This document shows positions 25,832 to 34,201 of a DNA stretch of 49,389 nt, in pieces (within the stretch, counting starts at the first letter, position 1; every line of letters begins with the position of its first letter). The translations under genes and the position numbers were made by a program. The notes beneath the pieces are model-generated. The model had not been told where the DNA came from. It saw nothing but the letters and a program-made list of their open reading frames with translations, and did no database searches. Source of the stretch: Phaeodactylibacter sp. (GTDB taxonomy: Bacteria > Bacteroidota > Bacteroidia > Chitinophagales > Saprospiraceae); assembly GCA_024103175.1 (NCBI GenBank), contig JAGFJE010000565.1:1-49389 (forward strand), in the 5' to 3' direction.

Positions 25832-26158
25832 CTATGCTCGCTTGAAAATGGCAACGATTTCGATAATCAACCCTGCCAGGATCACCATGGGGGCAATGAG
25901 GGTGCGGCGGGTACTGTAGATGATGCTGTCGTCCCAGACATCGGGGCTGGGCATCGCCCCCCCGCTCATCAGGACCAGGCCGATGGCGATCAGCAGGGCG
26001 CCGGCGCCCATCAGCAGGTAGTTCTGGCGGCCAAACTGCAGTTCTTCCTTACGGGAAGATTCCGGGGCCGCCGCCCGCCGGCGGGAGGCAGTGGGAGTGG
26101 CTTTCTTTTTGGGGGTCGTTACAACGACCTTCTTTTTGGGTGGTTTGCTCTTGCTCAT
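25832..26158 (-). CDS. DUF3098 family small membrane protein
   Basis: A 108-residue protein with a basic, Lys/Pro-rich N-terminus (MSKSKPPKKKVVVTTPKKK), then two membrane helices (YLLMGAGALLIAIGLVLMSG and TLIAPMVILAGLIIEIVAIF) separated by a short DVWDDSIIYSTRR loop. This matches DUF3098, found in Bacteroidota between ftsX and uppP as here; its role is unknown but the context is cell-envelope growth. The ATG at 26158 is preferred over a TTG eleven codons upstream. The gap to ftsX is filled by REP-like palindromes. Confidence 0.88.
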   Translation of the reverse strand: MSKSKPPKKKVVVTTPKKKATPTASRRRAAAPESSRKEELQFGRQNYLLMGAGALLIAIGLVLMSGGAMPSPDVWDDSIIYSTRRTLIAPMVILAGLIIEIVAIFKRA

Positions 26159-26233
26159 TATAATAGTTTGAATGTATTTTCCCGTTTTCAAAAAAAATTA
26201 AAGCGTGGCCTCTATGGCCGACATAAGACGGAG

Positions 26234-26376
26234 AACCTGCCGGGTTTGGATTTTGTTCCAGGATGGCTAACCCGGCAGCGTTTGTCGGGGATGCGCTAGA
26301 GGCTTTCCCATTGAACCGCCTTCGATCAACACTGCCGGGTCAAACCGGGGGGATAAATCGCCAAACCCGGCAGGTT
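26234..26376. repeat. REP-like cluster: four copies of an ACCCGGCAG palindromic unit
   Basis: AACCTGCCGGGTTTGG (26234-26249) and its perfect reverse complement (26361-26376) flank two further inward copies (TAACCCGGCAGCG near 26268 and CACTGCCGGGTCAAAC near 26330). This mirrored four-unit layout is like a bacterial interspersed mosaic element. It lies inside the ftsX-DUF3098 transcript. Confidence 0.8.
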
Positions 26377-26401
26377 GACATCCGTTGTTCGGATTATATC
26401 T

Positions 26402-27280
26402 TCAGTACAGGTCGTCTACTCTCATTTTCAGGTACCTGCGCACCACATAGTAGGTGCTCAGGGTATTGATCGCCATCCCCATGGCCAGCAGCAAGGCAAA
26501 AAGCAGGCCGATCCCCGCCCAGTCGACGAGGCTGCGCAGCCCGGGGATGTCACTTTGTACCCACAGGAAAAGGATCAGCAGGCCGGCCGAGGCGATCAAC
26601 CCGCTGAGCAGGCCATGCCAGGCGCCCCGTTGGATATACGGATGGCTGATGAACTCCCAGGAGGCGCCCACCAGTTCCATATTTTTGATCAGGAAGCGGT
26701 TGGCGTACAGGGCCAGCCGTACCGTGTTGTGGATCAGGGCGACCGAGATGAAAATGAAAAACGCCAGCACAACGAGGGCAATAAGGCTGACCGACCGTAT
26801 ATTTTCCGCGATCTCATTGACCAGGCCCTCCTGATAAAAGACATCGACGACTCCCGGGCGCTCGATGAGCCGGGTGCGGATCGCTTTCAGGCTGTCGGAC
26901 GCCAGATAAGCGGCCTTGACATTGAACGTAAAAACATCGTACAACGGGTTGGGGAGATCCAGCTTGAGAAAATCTTCCCCGAAATCCTCCCGCATCAATT
27001 CAGCCGCCTGCTCCTTACTGGTGAATTCCACCGAACCCGGTATAGCAAATATGCTTTGCTCTATCCCCCGCCGTATGCCCTCGATCTCCGATTTCTGCAC
27101 ATCGGGCTGCAGCTCCACGATCAGGTTTACCCGCTCCTTAAGGCTGCGAACCAGCTGCCGGGCATTGAAGATCACCATGGCGAAGAAACCCAGAACAAAC
27201 AGCACCAGTGCAACACTGATGATGGAGTAGAAGTAGTTGGGCTTCATCTTACCCGTGGTATGTGCGCCGGTTTCAGCCAT
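26402..27280 (-). CDS. ftsX: Cell division protein FtsX
   Basis: Membrane subunit of the FtsEX complex, which couples the divisome to peptidoglycan hydrolase activation. The ATG at 27280 gives 292 residues (MAETGAHTTGKMKPNYFYSI...). The layout is typical: a cytoplasmic tail, a first membrane helix (ISVALVLFVLGFFAMVIF), a large periplasmic domain (about 45-165, LVRSLKERVNLIVELQPDVQKSEIEGI), then three more helices. An in-frame TTG at 27301 is a weaker start candidate. No ftsE is adjacent, which is normal for this phylum. TAATTTTG at 27299-27306 (minus strand) matches the -7 consensus but lacks an obvious -33 partner and would give a very short leader. Confidence 0.95.
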   Translation of the reverse strand: MAETGAHTTGKMKPNYFYSIISVALVLFVLGFFAMVIFNARQLVRSLKERVNLIVELQPDVQKSEIEGIRRGIEQSIFAIPGSVEFTSKEQAAELMREDFGEDFLKLDLPNPLYDVFTFNVKAAYLASDSLKAIRTRLIERPGVVDVFYQEGLVNEIAENIRSVSLIALVVLAFFIFISVALIHNTVRLALYANRFLIKNMELVGASWEFISHPYIQRGAWHGLLSGLIASAGLLILFLWVQSDIPGLRSLVDWAGIGLLFALLLAMGMAINTLSTYYVVRRYLKMRVDDLY

Positions 27281-27572
27281 TGTTTTTAAATTGCTGCGCA
27301 AAATTATAAAATATACGCTAATCCCCTATCGTAATACCGGTTGCATTCAATTTATTGCCTGTGAATGCGTTATTATACTGGCTAACTACAGGTTTTGTTA
27401 CAGGAAAACGCCTAAGGTATACGCTCTTCGTTGAATAATTACCAGGAAAAAACAGGCAGGCGGGCAACCCGCAGGGCGATCGAACGTAGAATACAACAGA
27501 AAGGCAACAACTTGCCCCAGGGCCAATTCGAACAATACTCAGAGAAAAGAAAAAAACTACACGCACAAGATT

Positions 27573-28157
27573 ATGAAACGGCTGACTTACTTTATTGCCA
27601 TATCCATAACGCCCCTCTTTTCCTACGGGCAGGTCTATTTAAACAACGCTTCTTTTGAAGGCACTCCACAGGATGCCACCGTACCGGCCGGCTGGTTTCC
27701 CTGCGAACTGGGCACCACCCCCGACATCATGCCGGGCCCCTGGGGCGTCTATCAGGAGGCATCGGAAGGAGACACCTACGTGGGGCTCATCACCCGGGAA
27801 GACGGCTCCTGGGAGAGCATCGGCCAGCGGCTGCCCCAGGCCCTGAAACCTAAAGAATGCTACACGTTCACCCTCGAACTGTCCCACTCCGACACCTATG
27901 CCGGATACAACAAGCCCCTGGGCGTACGCATCTGGGGCGGCGCCAATAAATGCGAAAAGGGGCAGGAACTCTTTAAAACCGGCCTGATCAAAAGCTCAGA
28001 GTGGGAAGAGTACGAGGTACAGTTCGTCCCCAAACAAAGCATCCGGTACATCCTGATCGAAGCATTTTATAAGGATGGCCCCTTCTCCTACCAGGGTAAT
28101 ATCCTGATCGATAATATCTCCCCGATCAAGAAGTGTGTACGGGCTTCGTTGGATTAA
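27573..28157 (+). CDS. Secreted protein with galactose-binding-like (carbohydrate-binding) fold
   Basis: A 194-residue exported protein with signal peptide MKRLTYFIAISITPLFSYGQ. The mature part starts VYLNNASFEGTPQDATVPAGW and ends in a strand-rich RYILIEAFYKDG...NILIDNISPIKKC, the usual outline of Bacteroidota jelly-roll modules (NxSFEG start, LIDNI end) that bind carbohydrate or act as accessory domains in T9SS or OmpA-like proteins. Here the module stands alone, without sorting domain or OmpA part. Three cysteines (FPCEL, KECYTF, KKCVR) could pair. It is monocistronic, with no functional hint from neighbours. Fold call moderate; ligand unknown. Confidence 0.75.
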   Translation: MKRLTYFIAISITPLFSYGQVYLNNASFEGTPQDATVPAGWFPCELGTTPDIMPGPWGVYQEASEGDTYVGLITREDGSWESIGQRLPQALKPKECYTFTLELSHSDTYAGYNKPLGVRIWGGANKCEKGQELFKTGLIKSSEWEEYEVQFVPKQSIRYILIEAFYKDGPFSYQGNILIDNISPIKKCVRASLD

Positions 28158-28246
28158 GTCGGAAATCGAAAGGCGGAAGGCGGAACATTGTCTAGCTGTG
28201 GGCGGCGGAAAGAGCGCCGAAAGGCGATTCCATCATTAAAAAATGA

Positions 28247-28269
28247 AGCTTCCTCAACATAAGGAAGCT
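28247..28269 (-). terminator. Terminator for the coiled-coil membrane protein gene
   Basis: On the minus strand AGCTTCCT-TATGTTG-AGGAAGCT is followed by TCATTTTTT. It lies about 80 bases after the stop at 28350. Around it (28160-28345) are low-complexity CGGAAG / CATTTCCG units. Confidence 0.65.
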
Positions 28270-28349
28270 GGAAGTGGGAAATGCAAAATGACAGGCCTTC
28301 CGGCTCCCCATTTCCGCTTTCCGACTTCCGCGTTCCCATTTCCGACTTC

Positions 28350-28826
28350 CTATTGCTCCCGCTCCGCCCGCTGTTCCATTTCCTGCATGACGCGCTCGGT
28401 CTTGTCCACCAGCCGCTGCCAGTCTTCCTCGATCTCCCGGCGTTGGGCGCTGTCGCTAACTATGCGTTGCCCCTCGTTGCCGTAAGATTGCACCCCCGGG
28501 CTGTGGAGCCTGTCTTCCAGGGACCGTTGCTGGCTTTCCAGGTCCGCTATTTGCTCTAACAGCTCGCGATTGTTTTCCAGTTGTTCGGCTTTGCCCTTGA
28601 GGTTATCGATCAAACCGCCGACCTTGTCCACGGCATCATCGTATTTCCCTTCATCGAATTTCTGCTTTTCTGTTTTCAAAAGGCCTACCGCCGACTTGGT
28701 CAGGTCCTTGATATCGGAAAAGATCTCTTTGGACTGGGCCTTTTCCTCGGGGGTGCCGAAAAAGTAGTTGTACACCAGGATGCCGGCCACCAGAAAAAGG
28801 GCCAGTTTAATTAAGCTTCTCAGCAT
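28350..28826 (-). CDS. Small membrane-anchored coiled-coil protein
   Basis: Not assigned to a named family. The ATG at 28826 gives 158 residues: one N-terminal membrane helix (LIKLALFLVAGILVYNYFFG) followed by a charged, helical, probably coiled-coil region rich in Glu, Lys and Gln (DIKDLTKSAVGLLKTEKQKF, DNLKGKAEQLENNRELLEQI, and a tail with REIEEDWQRLVDKTERVMQE). The helix could equally be an uncleaved signal anchor, placing the coiled coil in the periplasm. Similar small anchor-plus-coil proteins are common in Bacteroidota, with unknown function. It is followed by a good terminator, and so is monocistronic. Confidence 0.8.
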   Translation of the reverse strand: MLRSLIKLALFLVAGILVYNYFFGTPEEKAQSKEIFSDIKDLTKSAVGLLKTEKQKFDEGKYDDAVDKVGGLIDNLKGKAEQLENNRELLEQIADLESQQRSLEDRLHSPGVQSYGNEGQRIVSDSAQRREIEEDWQRLVDKTERVMQEMEQRAEREQ

Positions 28827-28917
28827 GTTGTTTTTAGTTTTTTCCAAAATTACGAAAAAGTAGAACACGCGGGAAAATTGGAGCGCTCAACACCCCATTT
28901 TCTGATGTCCCATGCTC

Positions 28918-29083
28918 TTAGAGATGTTTGGAGGCCGGGTTTGAAAGCGAAAAGAGTCAATTTTTTGATGAAACAAGGCGCCTTTTTGAAGAGCATACCC
29001 GGAGGTACGGTCGAAAAAAGCAACGCAGTGTCATCAAAAAAGTGGCCTTTGTAGCTCAAAGATTGGCCTCCAAACATCTCTAA
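28918..29083. repeat. 166-bp imperfect palindrome with 19-bp perfect terminal inverted repeats
   Basis: TTAGAGATGTTTGGAGGCC (28918-28936) is repeated exactly in reverse complement at 29065-29083. Interior blocks mirror as well (TTTTTTGATGA on each side, TACC/GGTA at the centre). No protein is encoded. It looks like a MITE-sized element; TA occurs at both ends. The rest of 28827-29358 contains the GCCTGC palindrome at 29268-29285 and nothing else that I recognise. Confidence 0.75.
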
Positions 29084-29267
29084 CGTTCTAAGCGCCAAAA
29101 ACTATCCAATTCTTGTGCATTTTACCTATTTTCGCCCCTTCGGAATCTATTTGCAGGCCAATATCGCCTCTCAGCCCTGGGCTGCGAATATGCCCTCAGG
29201 AGTGAACTTTTTCAGAAAAAAAGCACTTGGAAAACGACAGTAGACAGGATTCTAAGATTAACAGCCC

Positions 29268-29285
29268 GCCTGCTGAGCCGCAGGC
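29268..29285. repeat. Second copy of the GCCTGC-loop-GCAGGC palindrome
   Basis: It shares its stem and most of the loop with the element at 17388-17411. It lies 74 bases before the leuS start codon, in the mRNA leader region. Confidence 0.55.
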
Positions 29286-29358
29286 CGGCAGGGATTAACC
29301 GGACAGCGGCATTTCCATACGGAAATTTTTAGAATAAAGGACAGCAAACACAGGAACC

Positions 29359-32181
29359 ATGGATTATAACCCACGAGACATTGAAAAGAAATGGAAAAGG
29401 TACTGGGATGACAATGGCGTTTACAAAGTCAGCAACAACAGCAACAAGCCCAAGTACTATGTTCTGGACATGTTCCCCTACCCTTCCGGGGCCGGGCTGC
29501 ATGTCGGGCACCCGATCGGATATATTGCCTCCGATATTTTTGCCCGTTACAAGCGGTTGAACGGGTTCAACGTCCTGCACCCAATGGGTTACGATTCTTT
29601 TGGCCTTCCGGCCGAACAGTATGCCATACAGACGGGCATTCACCCGGCTGATTCCACCGAGCAAAACATAGAAAGCTTCCGCGCCCAGCTGGATAACCTG
29701 GGCTTTTCTTTCGACTGGAGCCGGGAGGTCCGCACCAGCGACCCCGCCTATTACAAGTGGACGCAGTGGATCTTTATGCAGTTGTACAAGCACTACTATG
29801 ACAATGATGCCGGCAAAGCGCTGCCGGTAAGCCGGTTGGTGGAGCGCTTTGCAAAGGCGGGCAATGCCGGCGTCAACGCCGTTTGCGACGAGGAGACGCC
29901 CACCATTACCGCTGAAGAATGGACCGCCATGAGCGAAGCGGAGCAGCAACTGTTCCTCCTGAAATACCGCCTGGCCTTCCCGGAGGAGAGCTATGTGAAC
30001 TGGTGTCCCGCCCTGGGTACGGTACTGTCCAATGACGAAGTGAAGGACGGCGTCAGCGAGCGGGGCGGTTACCCCGTCGAGCGCAAGCGGATGAAACAAT
30101 GGAGCATGCGCATCACGGCCTACGCCGACCGCCTGCTGGCCGGCCTGGATGAGATCGACTGGCCGGAAAGCCTGAAAGAACAGCAGCGCAACTGGATCGG
30201 CCGCTCGCAGGGCGCCAGCGTCCGCTTCGCTCTGGAAGAGGACCCCGGAACCAGGATCGAGGTATTCACTACACGAGTAGACACCATCTACGGCGTCACC
30301 TTCATGTGCCTGGCCCCCGAACACGAACTGGTGCAGCGCATCACCCAACCGGAACACCAGGAAGCGGTAGAAAAATATATCAAATGGACGGCTTCCCGCT
30401 CCGAGATCGAACGCATGGCGGAGGTGAAACAGGTGACCGGTGAATTTACCGGCAGTTATTGCATCAACCCCTTCAACGGGGAGAAGGTGCCCATTTATAT
30501 TGCCGACTACGTCCTGGCCGGTTACGGCACCGGAGCGGTCATGGCCGTGCCTTCGGGCGACCAGCGCGACTGGAACTTCGCCAAGCACTTCGGCCTGCCC
30601 ATCGTTCCCATCCTCGACGCTCAGCAGAATATGGACGAGGCTGCCGACGACACTAAAGAGGGCCGCTACATCAATTCCGGCATGATCAATGGCCTGACTT
30701 ATGAGGAGGCCATTCCCAAGCTGATCAATTGGCTGGAAGAACGCGGCCTGGGCAGAGGAAAGATACAGTACCGGATTCGCAACGCTGTCTTCAGCCGGCA
30801 ACGCTACTGGGGCGAACCCGTCCCGGCTTACTATAAGGACGGCGTGCCCTACCTGATCGAAGAGTCGGAATTGCCCCTGTTGCTGCCACAGGTGGACAAA
30901 TACCTGCCCACCGAAACCGGCGAGCCGCCCCTGGGGCGGGCGGAAGACTGGAAATATCGGGGCAAATACGAATACGAACTGTCGACCATGCCGGGATGGG
31001 CAGGCTCCTCCTGGTACTGGTATCGCTATATGGACCCACACAATACCGAGGCCTTCGCCGGCCAGGACGCCATTCAGTACTGGCGGGATGTGGACCTGTA
31101 TATCGGAGGGTCTGAACACGCCGTCGGCCACCTGCTGTACAGCCGTTTCTGGAACCACTTCCTGTATGACCTGGGCCTTGTGCCCGAACGGGAATACGCC
31201 AAAAAGCTGATCAACCAGGGCATGGTGCAGGGGGTGATCGAATTCATCTACCTGGAAAAATCGGAAGGCGCTCAGAAGCGCTTCGTCTCCGCCGACCGGC
31301 TCGATCAGTACCCGGATGCCGAGTGGGCCATGATCCCGGTCCATGTGGATTTCGTCAGCGAATACGGCAAAGACCATTCTTATCTGGATAAAAAAGGCAT
31401 CGATCAGTTCCGGGAATGGCGGCCCGATTTCCGGGAGGCCACCTTCATCACCAACGATAAGGGACAACTGGTGACCAAGAGCGAAGTGGGCAAGATGTCC
31501 AAACGGTACTTTAATGTGGTCAACCCCGACGATGTAGTTGCCCGTTACGGCGCCGACTGCTTCCGCATGTATGAGATGTTCCTGGGCCCGATCGAGCAGG
31601 CCAAGCCGTGGGATACCCAGGGCATCGACGGGGTGAGCAAATTCCTGCGCCGCTTCTGGGGACTATTCTTCAACAAACAGGGCGCTTTCGCCGTGAGCGA
31701 AGAGGCGCCTTCCAAAGAGGAATTGAAAGCGCTGCACACCGCCATCAAAAAGGTGCGCGAAGACATCGAGCGCTTCAGCTTCAACACCTGCGTGAGCGGC
31801 TTCATGATCGCCACCAATGAACTGAAAAGGCTGGAGTGCAACAAAAAGGCCGTCCTGCAGGATCTGGTGGTGCTGATCGCCCCCTTTGCCCCCCATATTG
31901 CGGAAGACCTGTGGCACCGGCTGGGCAACGAGGGCAGCGTGCACCGCGACGCCGCCTATCCGGCATTCGACCCGCAGTACCTGGTGGAGGATTCAGTCAA
32001 GTACCCCATCGCCATCAACGGCAAGACCCGGGCAACGGTAGATTTCCCCGCCGACGCCAGCAAGGAAGACCTGGAAAAGGCCGCCCGCGAGCTGGATGTG
32101 GTGAAGAAGTATATCGATGGGAAGTCGATCCGCAAGGTGATCGTGGTGCCCAAGCGCATGATTAACATCGTGGTGGGGTGA
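29359..32181 (+). CDS. leuS: Leucyl-tRNA synthetase
   Basis: Charges tRNA-Leu with leucine in the cytoplasm. The 940-residue protein is of the length usual in Bacteroidota. It has the class I HIGH signature as HVGH (48-51, within FPYPSGAGLHVGHPIGY), the CP1 editing domain (about 240-430, with FTTRVDTIYGVTFMCLAPEH and GYGTGAVMAVPSGDQRDW), the SSWYWYRYMDP and GGSEHAVGHLLYSRF blocks, and KMSKR at 712-716. An anticodon-binding helical domain and a C-terminal domain follow. The ATG at 29359 matches the conserved N-terminus (MDYNPRDIEKKWKRYW). It is monocistronic. Confidence 0.98.
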   Translation: MDYNPRDIEKKWKRYWDDNGVYKVSNNSNKPKYYVLDMFPYPSGAGLHVGHPIGYIASDIFARYKRLNGFNVLHPMGYDSFGLPAEQYAIQTGIHPADSTEQNIESFRAQLDNLGFSFDWSREVRTSDPAYYKWTQWIFMQLYKHYYDNDAGKALPVSRLVERFAKAGNAGVNAVCDEETPTITAEEWTAMSEAEQQLFLLKYRLAFPEESYVNWCPALGTVLSNDEVKDGVSERGGYPVERKRMKQWSMRITAYADRLLAGLDEIDWPESLKEQQRNWIGRSQGASVRFALEEDPGTRIEVFTTRVDTIYGVTFMCLAPEHELVQRITQPEHQEAVEKYIKWTASRSEIERMAEVKQVTGEFTGSYCINPFNGEKVPIYIADYVLAGYGTGAVMAVPSGDQRDWNFAKHFGLPIVPILDAQQNMDEAADDTKEGRYINSGMINGLTYEEAIPKLINWLEERGLGRGKIQYRIRNAVFSRQRYWGEPVPAYYKDGVPYLIEESELPLLLPQVDKYLPTETGEPPLGRAEDWKYRGKYEYELSTMPGWAGSSWYWYRYMDPHNTEAFAGQDAIQYWRDVDLYIGGSEHAVGHLLYSRFWNHFLYDLGLVPEREYAKKLINQGMVQGVIEFIYLEKSEGAQKRFVSADRLDQYPDAEWAMIPVHVDFVSEYGKDHSYLDKKGIDQFREWRPDFREATFITNDKGQLVTKSEVGKMSKRYFNVVNPDDVVARYGADCFRMYEMFLGPIEQAKPWDTQGIDGVSKFLRRFWGLFFNKQGAFAVSEEAPSKEELKALHTAIKKVREDIERFSFNTCVSGFMIATNELKRLECNKKAVLQDLVVLIAPFAPHIAEDLWHRLGNEGSVHRDAAYPAFDPQYLVEDSVKYPIAINGKTRATVDFPADASKEDLEKAARELDVVKKYIDGKSIRKVIVVPKRMINIVVG

Positions 32182-32190
32182 GATTTGGCC

Positions 32191-32229
32191 GTCATTCCTC
32201 TCTTTGCCGGGCGTTGGGAAAGGAATGAC
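32191..32229 (+). terminator. Possible leuS terminator hairpin
   Basis: GTCATTCCT pairs perfectly with AGGAATGAC across a 21-base loop, 10 bases after the leuS stop; the T-tract is poor. A second hairpin (GCCCGGC ... GCCGGGC, 32248-32270) follows. Confidence 0.4.
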
Positions 32230-32280
32230 AGCCTTTGCCACCCTGTAGCCCGGCCGGCTGAATGCCGGGCGGCCCTTCAC

Positions 32281-32486
32281 TCAGGGAAACTGCCGGAGGA
32301 AAGCTTCCGCTGTCATCACCGGAATAGTCGTTTCTCGGAAATCTTTCAGGTTACGGGTAAGAAAATATTGGGCTCCGTTAGAAACGGCCACCTGCCATTG
32401 GGCTGTGCTGCCGGCACATCAAATGGCTGGCGCTCAGTGAGGAAGTCGACAATAATATTGGTATCTACAAAAACTTTAACTCTCAT
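32281..32486 (-). pseudogene. VapC-like PIN-domain toxin, internally deleted and frameshifted
   Basis: The ATG at 32486 overlaps the antitoxin stop and begins MRVKVFVDTNIIVDFLTERQPFD, the classic start of a PIN-domain ribonuclease including the first catalytic Asp. The central part, with the expected middle acidic residues, is missing. In another frame the sequence resumes as a PIN C-terminus (QYFLTRNLKDFRETTIPVMT, then AEAFLRQFP and stop at 32281). The remaining 206 bases compare with about 400 for an intact gene, so roughly 200 bases are lost and the frame is broken. The toxin should be inactive. Confidence 0.8.
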
Positions 32487-32736
32487 CCTGCGGGCTATGT
32501 TTTTCCAGGAGATGCTCGAAATAGGCTTTTTCCGGATCTGAATCCGGTGGCATGGGAGCTATCCCATACAAACTTTTGACCAGAGGGGTCAACTCTGGCA
32601 GCTCTTCTTCCTGCTGAGTGATCTGATCGAAATATTGCTCTACCATTCTACTGAGGCTCGTATTGTACTTTCGGGCAAATTGTTTCGCCCGTTCGATTAC
32701 CTCCTTATCCAGTTTTAAGGTTAGTTTGGCATCCAT
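32476..32736 (-). CDS. Antitoxin-like protein (DUF6364 type)
   Basis: An 86-residue protein starting MDAKLTLKLDKEVIERAKQF followed by ARKYNTSLSRMVEQYF, the ribbon-helix-helix-like pattern of DUF6364 antitoxins that partner PIN-domain toxins in Bacteroidota. The acidic C-terminal half (PMPPDSDPEKAYFEHLLEKH) would wrap the toxin. Its last codons overlap the start of the toxin remnant (11 bases), the normal arrangement of such an operon. The antitoxin frame is intact although the toxin is broken. It may still bind DNA or neutralise a related toxin elsewhere (inference). Confidence 0.8.
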   Translation of the reverse strand: MDAKLTLKLDKEVIERAKQFARKYNTSLSRMVEQYFDQITQQEEELPELTPLVKSLYGIAPMPPDSDPEKAYFEHLLEKHSPQDES

Positions 32737-32789
32737 TGAATTAAACCGCTTTGATTATACGTACAAAATACGCATTTTCAGACGCGTTA

Positions 32790-34076
32790 TCAACTTCCTT
32801 CCCGGATCCGCTTTGCCCTTCCCGGATAGATCACCAGTTGAATGAAGTTGAACTCCAACTGGCGGAAGGAGACCTGACTGATGTCCCGGGTGGGTGTATA
32901 GCGCAGGTTGGTGCGCAGGATCGCCCCCTGCAGGGCATCCGGGCGGATGTCCCAGCCGAAGGTAAGGCCCGCCGCCCATTGCTGCTGGCGGGCCCGATAC
33001 ACCTGGCTGCCATCCACGCTTTCCTCCAGTTCATACCATTCCCGGCTGAGGTGCGGCCCAATGAAGGGCACAAAGCCGTGAAAGTCGAAGAGGAACTTGA
33101 ATACCTCCAGGGCCAGGGAGCGGCGGCGGAGGCTTTGCTCTATCCCGTAGGCCGCCCGTTCGGAGCGGTTGGCGCGGTAGGCGAGGTTCAGGTGGGCGTC
33201 GGTTTTATAGTGGTAATAGCCCAGGCCCAGGTCGAAGAACAGGTTCGGAGTACGATGCCGGCCAATAGAAGGATAAAGCTGTTCATTGCGCGGAGCATTT
33301 CCAATAACGAAGGCGGCGGAAGGCCCTATAGCGACGGACCAGCCGTTGAGCGCACCACTGGCCGCGAGGCGCTTGGTACGGCCTTCTGTAGCGCCGTTCA
33401 GATAATTTTTTTCTGCTCCAAGCGTAGTTTCCAATTGATAATTGATCCCCATCCAAAAATACAGGGGCGGCAATTCCAGTTCCGCCGGAGTAGCCCTGTC
33501 GGCATAGTAGGTGATGGCGTTACCCGGATAGTACCCCATACCTGCCTCAAAAAGCAAAGAACGGCGCTGGTACGTCAGGCCCGCCTGTAGCGGTATCCTG
33601 GCCTTGTGGGCGAAGGCGCCCGTTCCCCGGCTGCTGCGCTGCCGCCAGTCGGCTATTCCGAAGGCTGCCCCGGCAAAGGGGCGCACTTTATTCCGCTCGA
33701 TCCGCCAGGGATAGAGGCGCACTCCGGTTTCCACCCCTGGGTTGAAAGTGATTTCTCCATTGTTGGGCACAGAACTGTCCAGCAGGTTGCCCACCGGAAT
33801 GGAAACATAGAAATTGGCATGGCCCCAGAAGTGGGTTCCTGCAATGTTGATCCTGGGGATAAGGCTCGCCTCAGGCCTGAAAGGCAGCAGTTGGCCCTGC
33901 TCATCGACCTGAAAAGTAGAACCACCGGATGGAAAGTACATGAAGTCGGCGCCAATGAGCAACTGAGCAAAACGGTGGCGGGTATTGCCGCCGTCAACGT
34001 AGGGCTGCGCGCCGGCCGGGCCGTTACAGAAAATAATAACGAGCAAAAAGAAAAGAGAACGCATAGGGTTTTCCAT
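32790..34076 (-). CDS. Outer-membrane beta-barrel protein, unassigned
   Basis: A 428-residue exported protein. Start candidates are MENP at 34076 and MRSLFF at 34064; both precede a signal peptide ending near GPAGAQ. The mature protein alternates hydrophobic and polar residues with repeated aromatic girdle patterns (AGTHFWGHANFYVSIPVG, PNLFFDLGLGYYHYKTDAHL, LEFNFIQLVIYPG), as expected of an outer-membrane barrel of perhaps 12-16 strands. No named family is recognised. It is divergent from the M28 peptidase gene at 34202, with 125 bases between. Confidence 0.7.
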   Translation of the reverse strand: MENPMRSLFFLLVIIFCNGPAGAQPYVDGGNTRHRFAQLLIGADFMYFPSGGSTFQVDEQGQLLPFRPEASLIPRINIAGTHFWGHANFYVSIPVGNLLDSSVPNNGEITFNPGVETGVRLYPWRIERNKVRPFAGAAFGIADWRQRSSRGTGAFAHKARIPLQAGLTYQRRSLLFEAGMGYYPGNAITYYADRATPAELELPPLYFWMGINYQLETTLGAEKNYLNGATEGRTKRLAASGALNGWSVAIGPSAAFVIGNAPRNEQLYPSIGRHRTPNLFFDLGLGYYHYKTDAHLNLAYRANRSERAAYGIEQSLRRRSLALEVFKFLFDFHGFVPFIGPHLSREWYELEESVDGSQVYRARQQQWAAGLTFGWDIRPDALQGAILRTNLRYTPTRDISQVSFRQLEFNFIQLVIYPGRAKRIREGS

Positions 34077-34201
34077 TTAAGTGCTTCTATTTCGGATATT
34101 TGCATCCGCGTTAGCTCACTTCTCAATAATGGACAACCAAGAGGCGTATTGGTTCACAATGGGGCTTTCTCTGTAAAAGGGATCCCAAAAACTGATCAGT
34201 A

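Noticed and set aside
27431..27658. 75-codon plus-strand frame upstream of the galactose-binding-like gene
   Set aside because: It runs out of frame into the signal peptide of the gene at 27573 and shows no recognisable domain or start signal.
29329..31467. 712-codon frame antisense to leuS
   Set aside because: Shadow caused by codon bias on the true strand; leuS is unambiguous.
32185..32541. 118-codon plus-strand frame downstream of leuS
   Set aside because: It is antisense to the PIN-domain remnant and the antitoxin end and has no family features.
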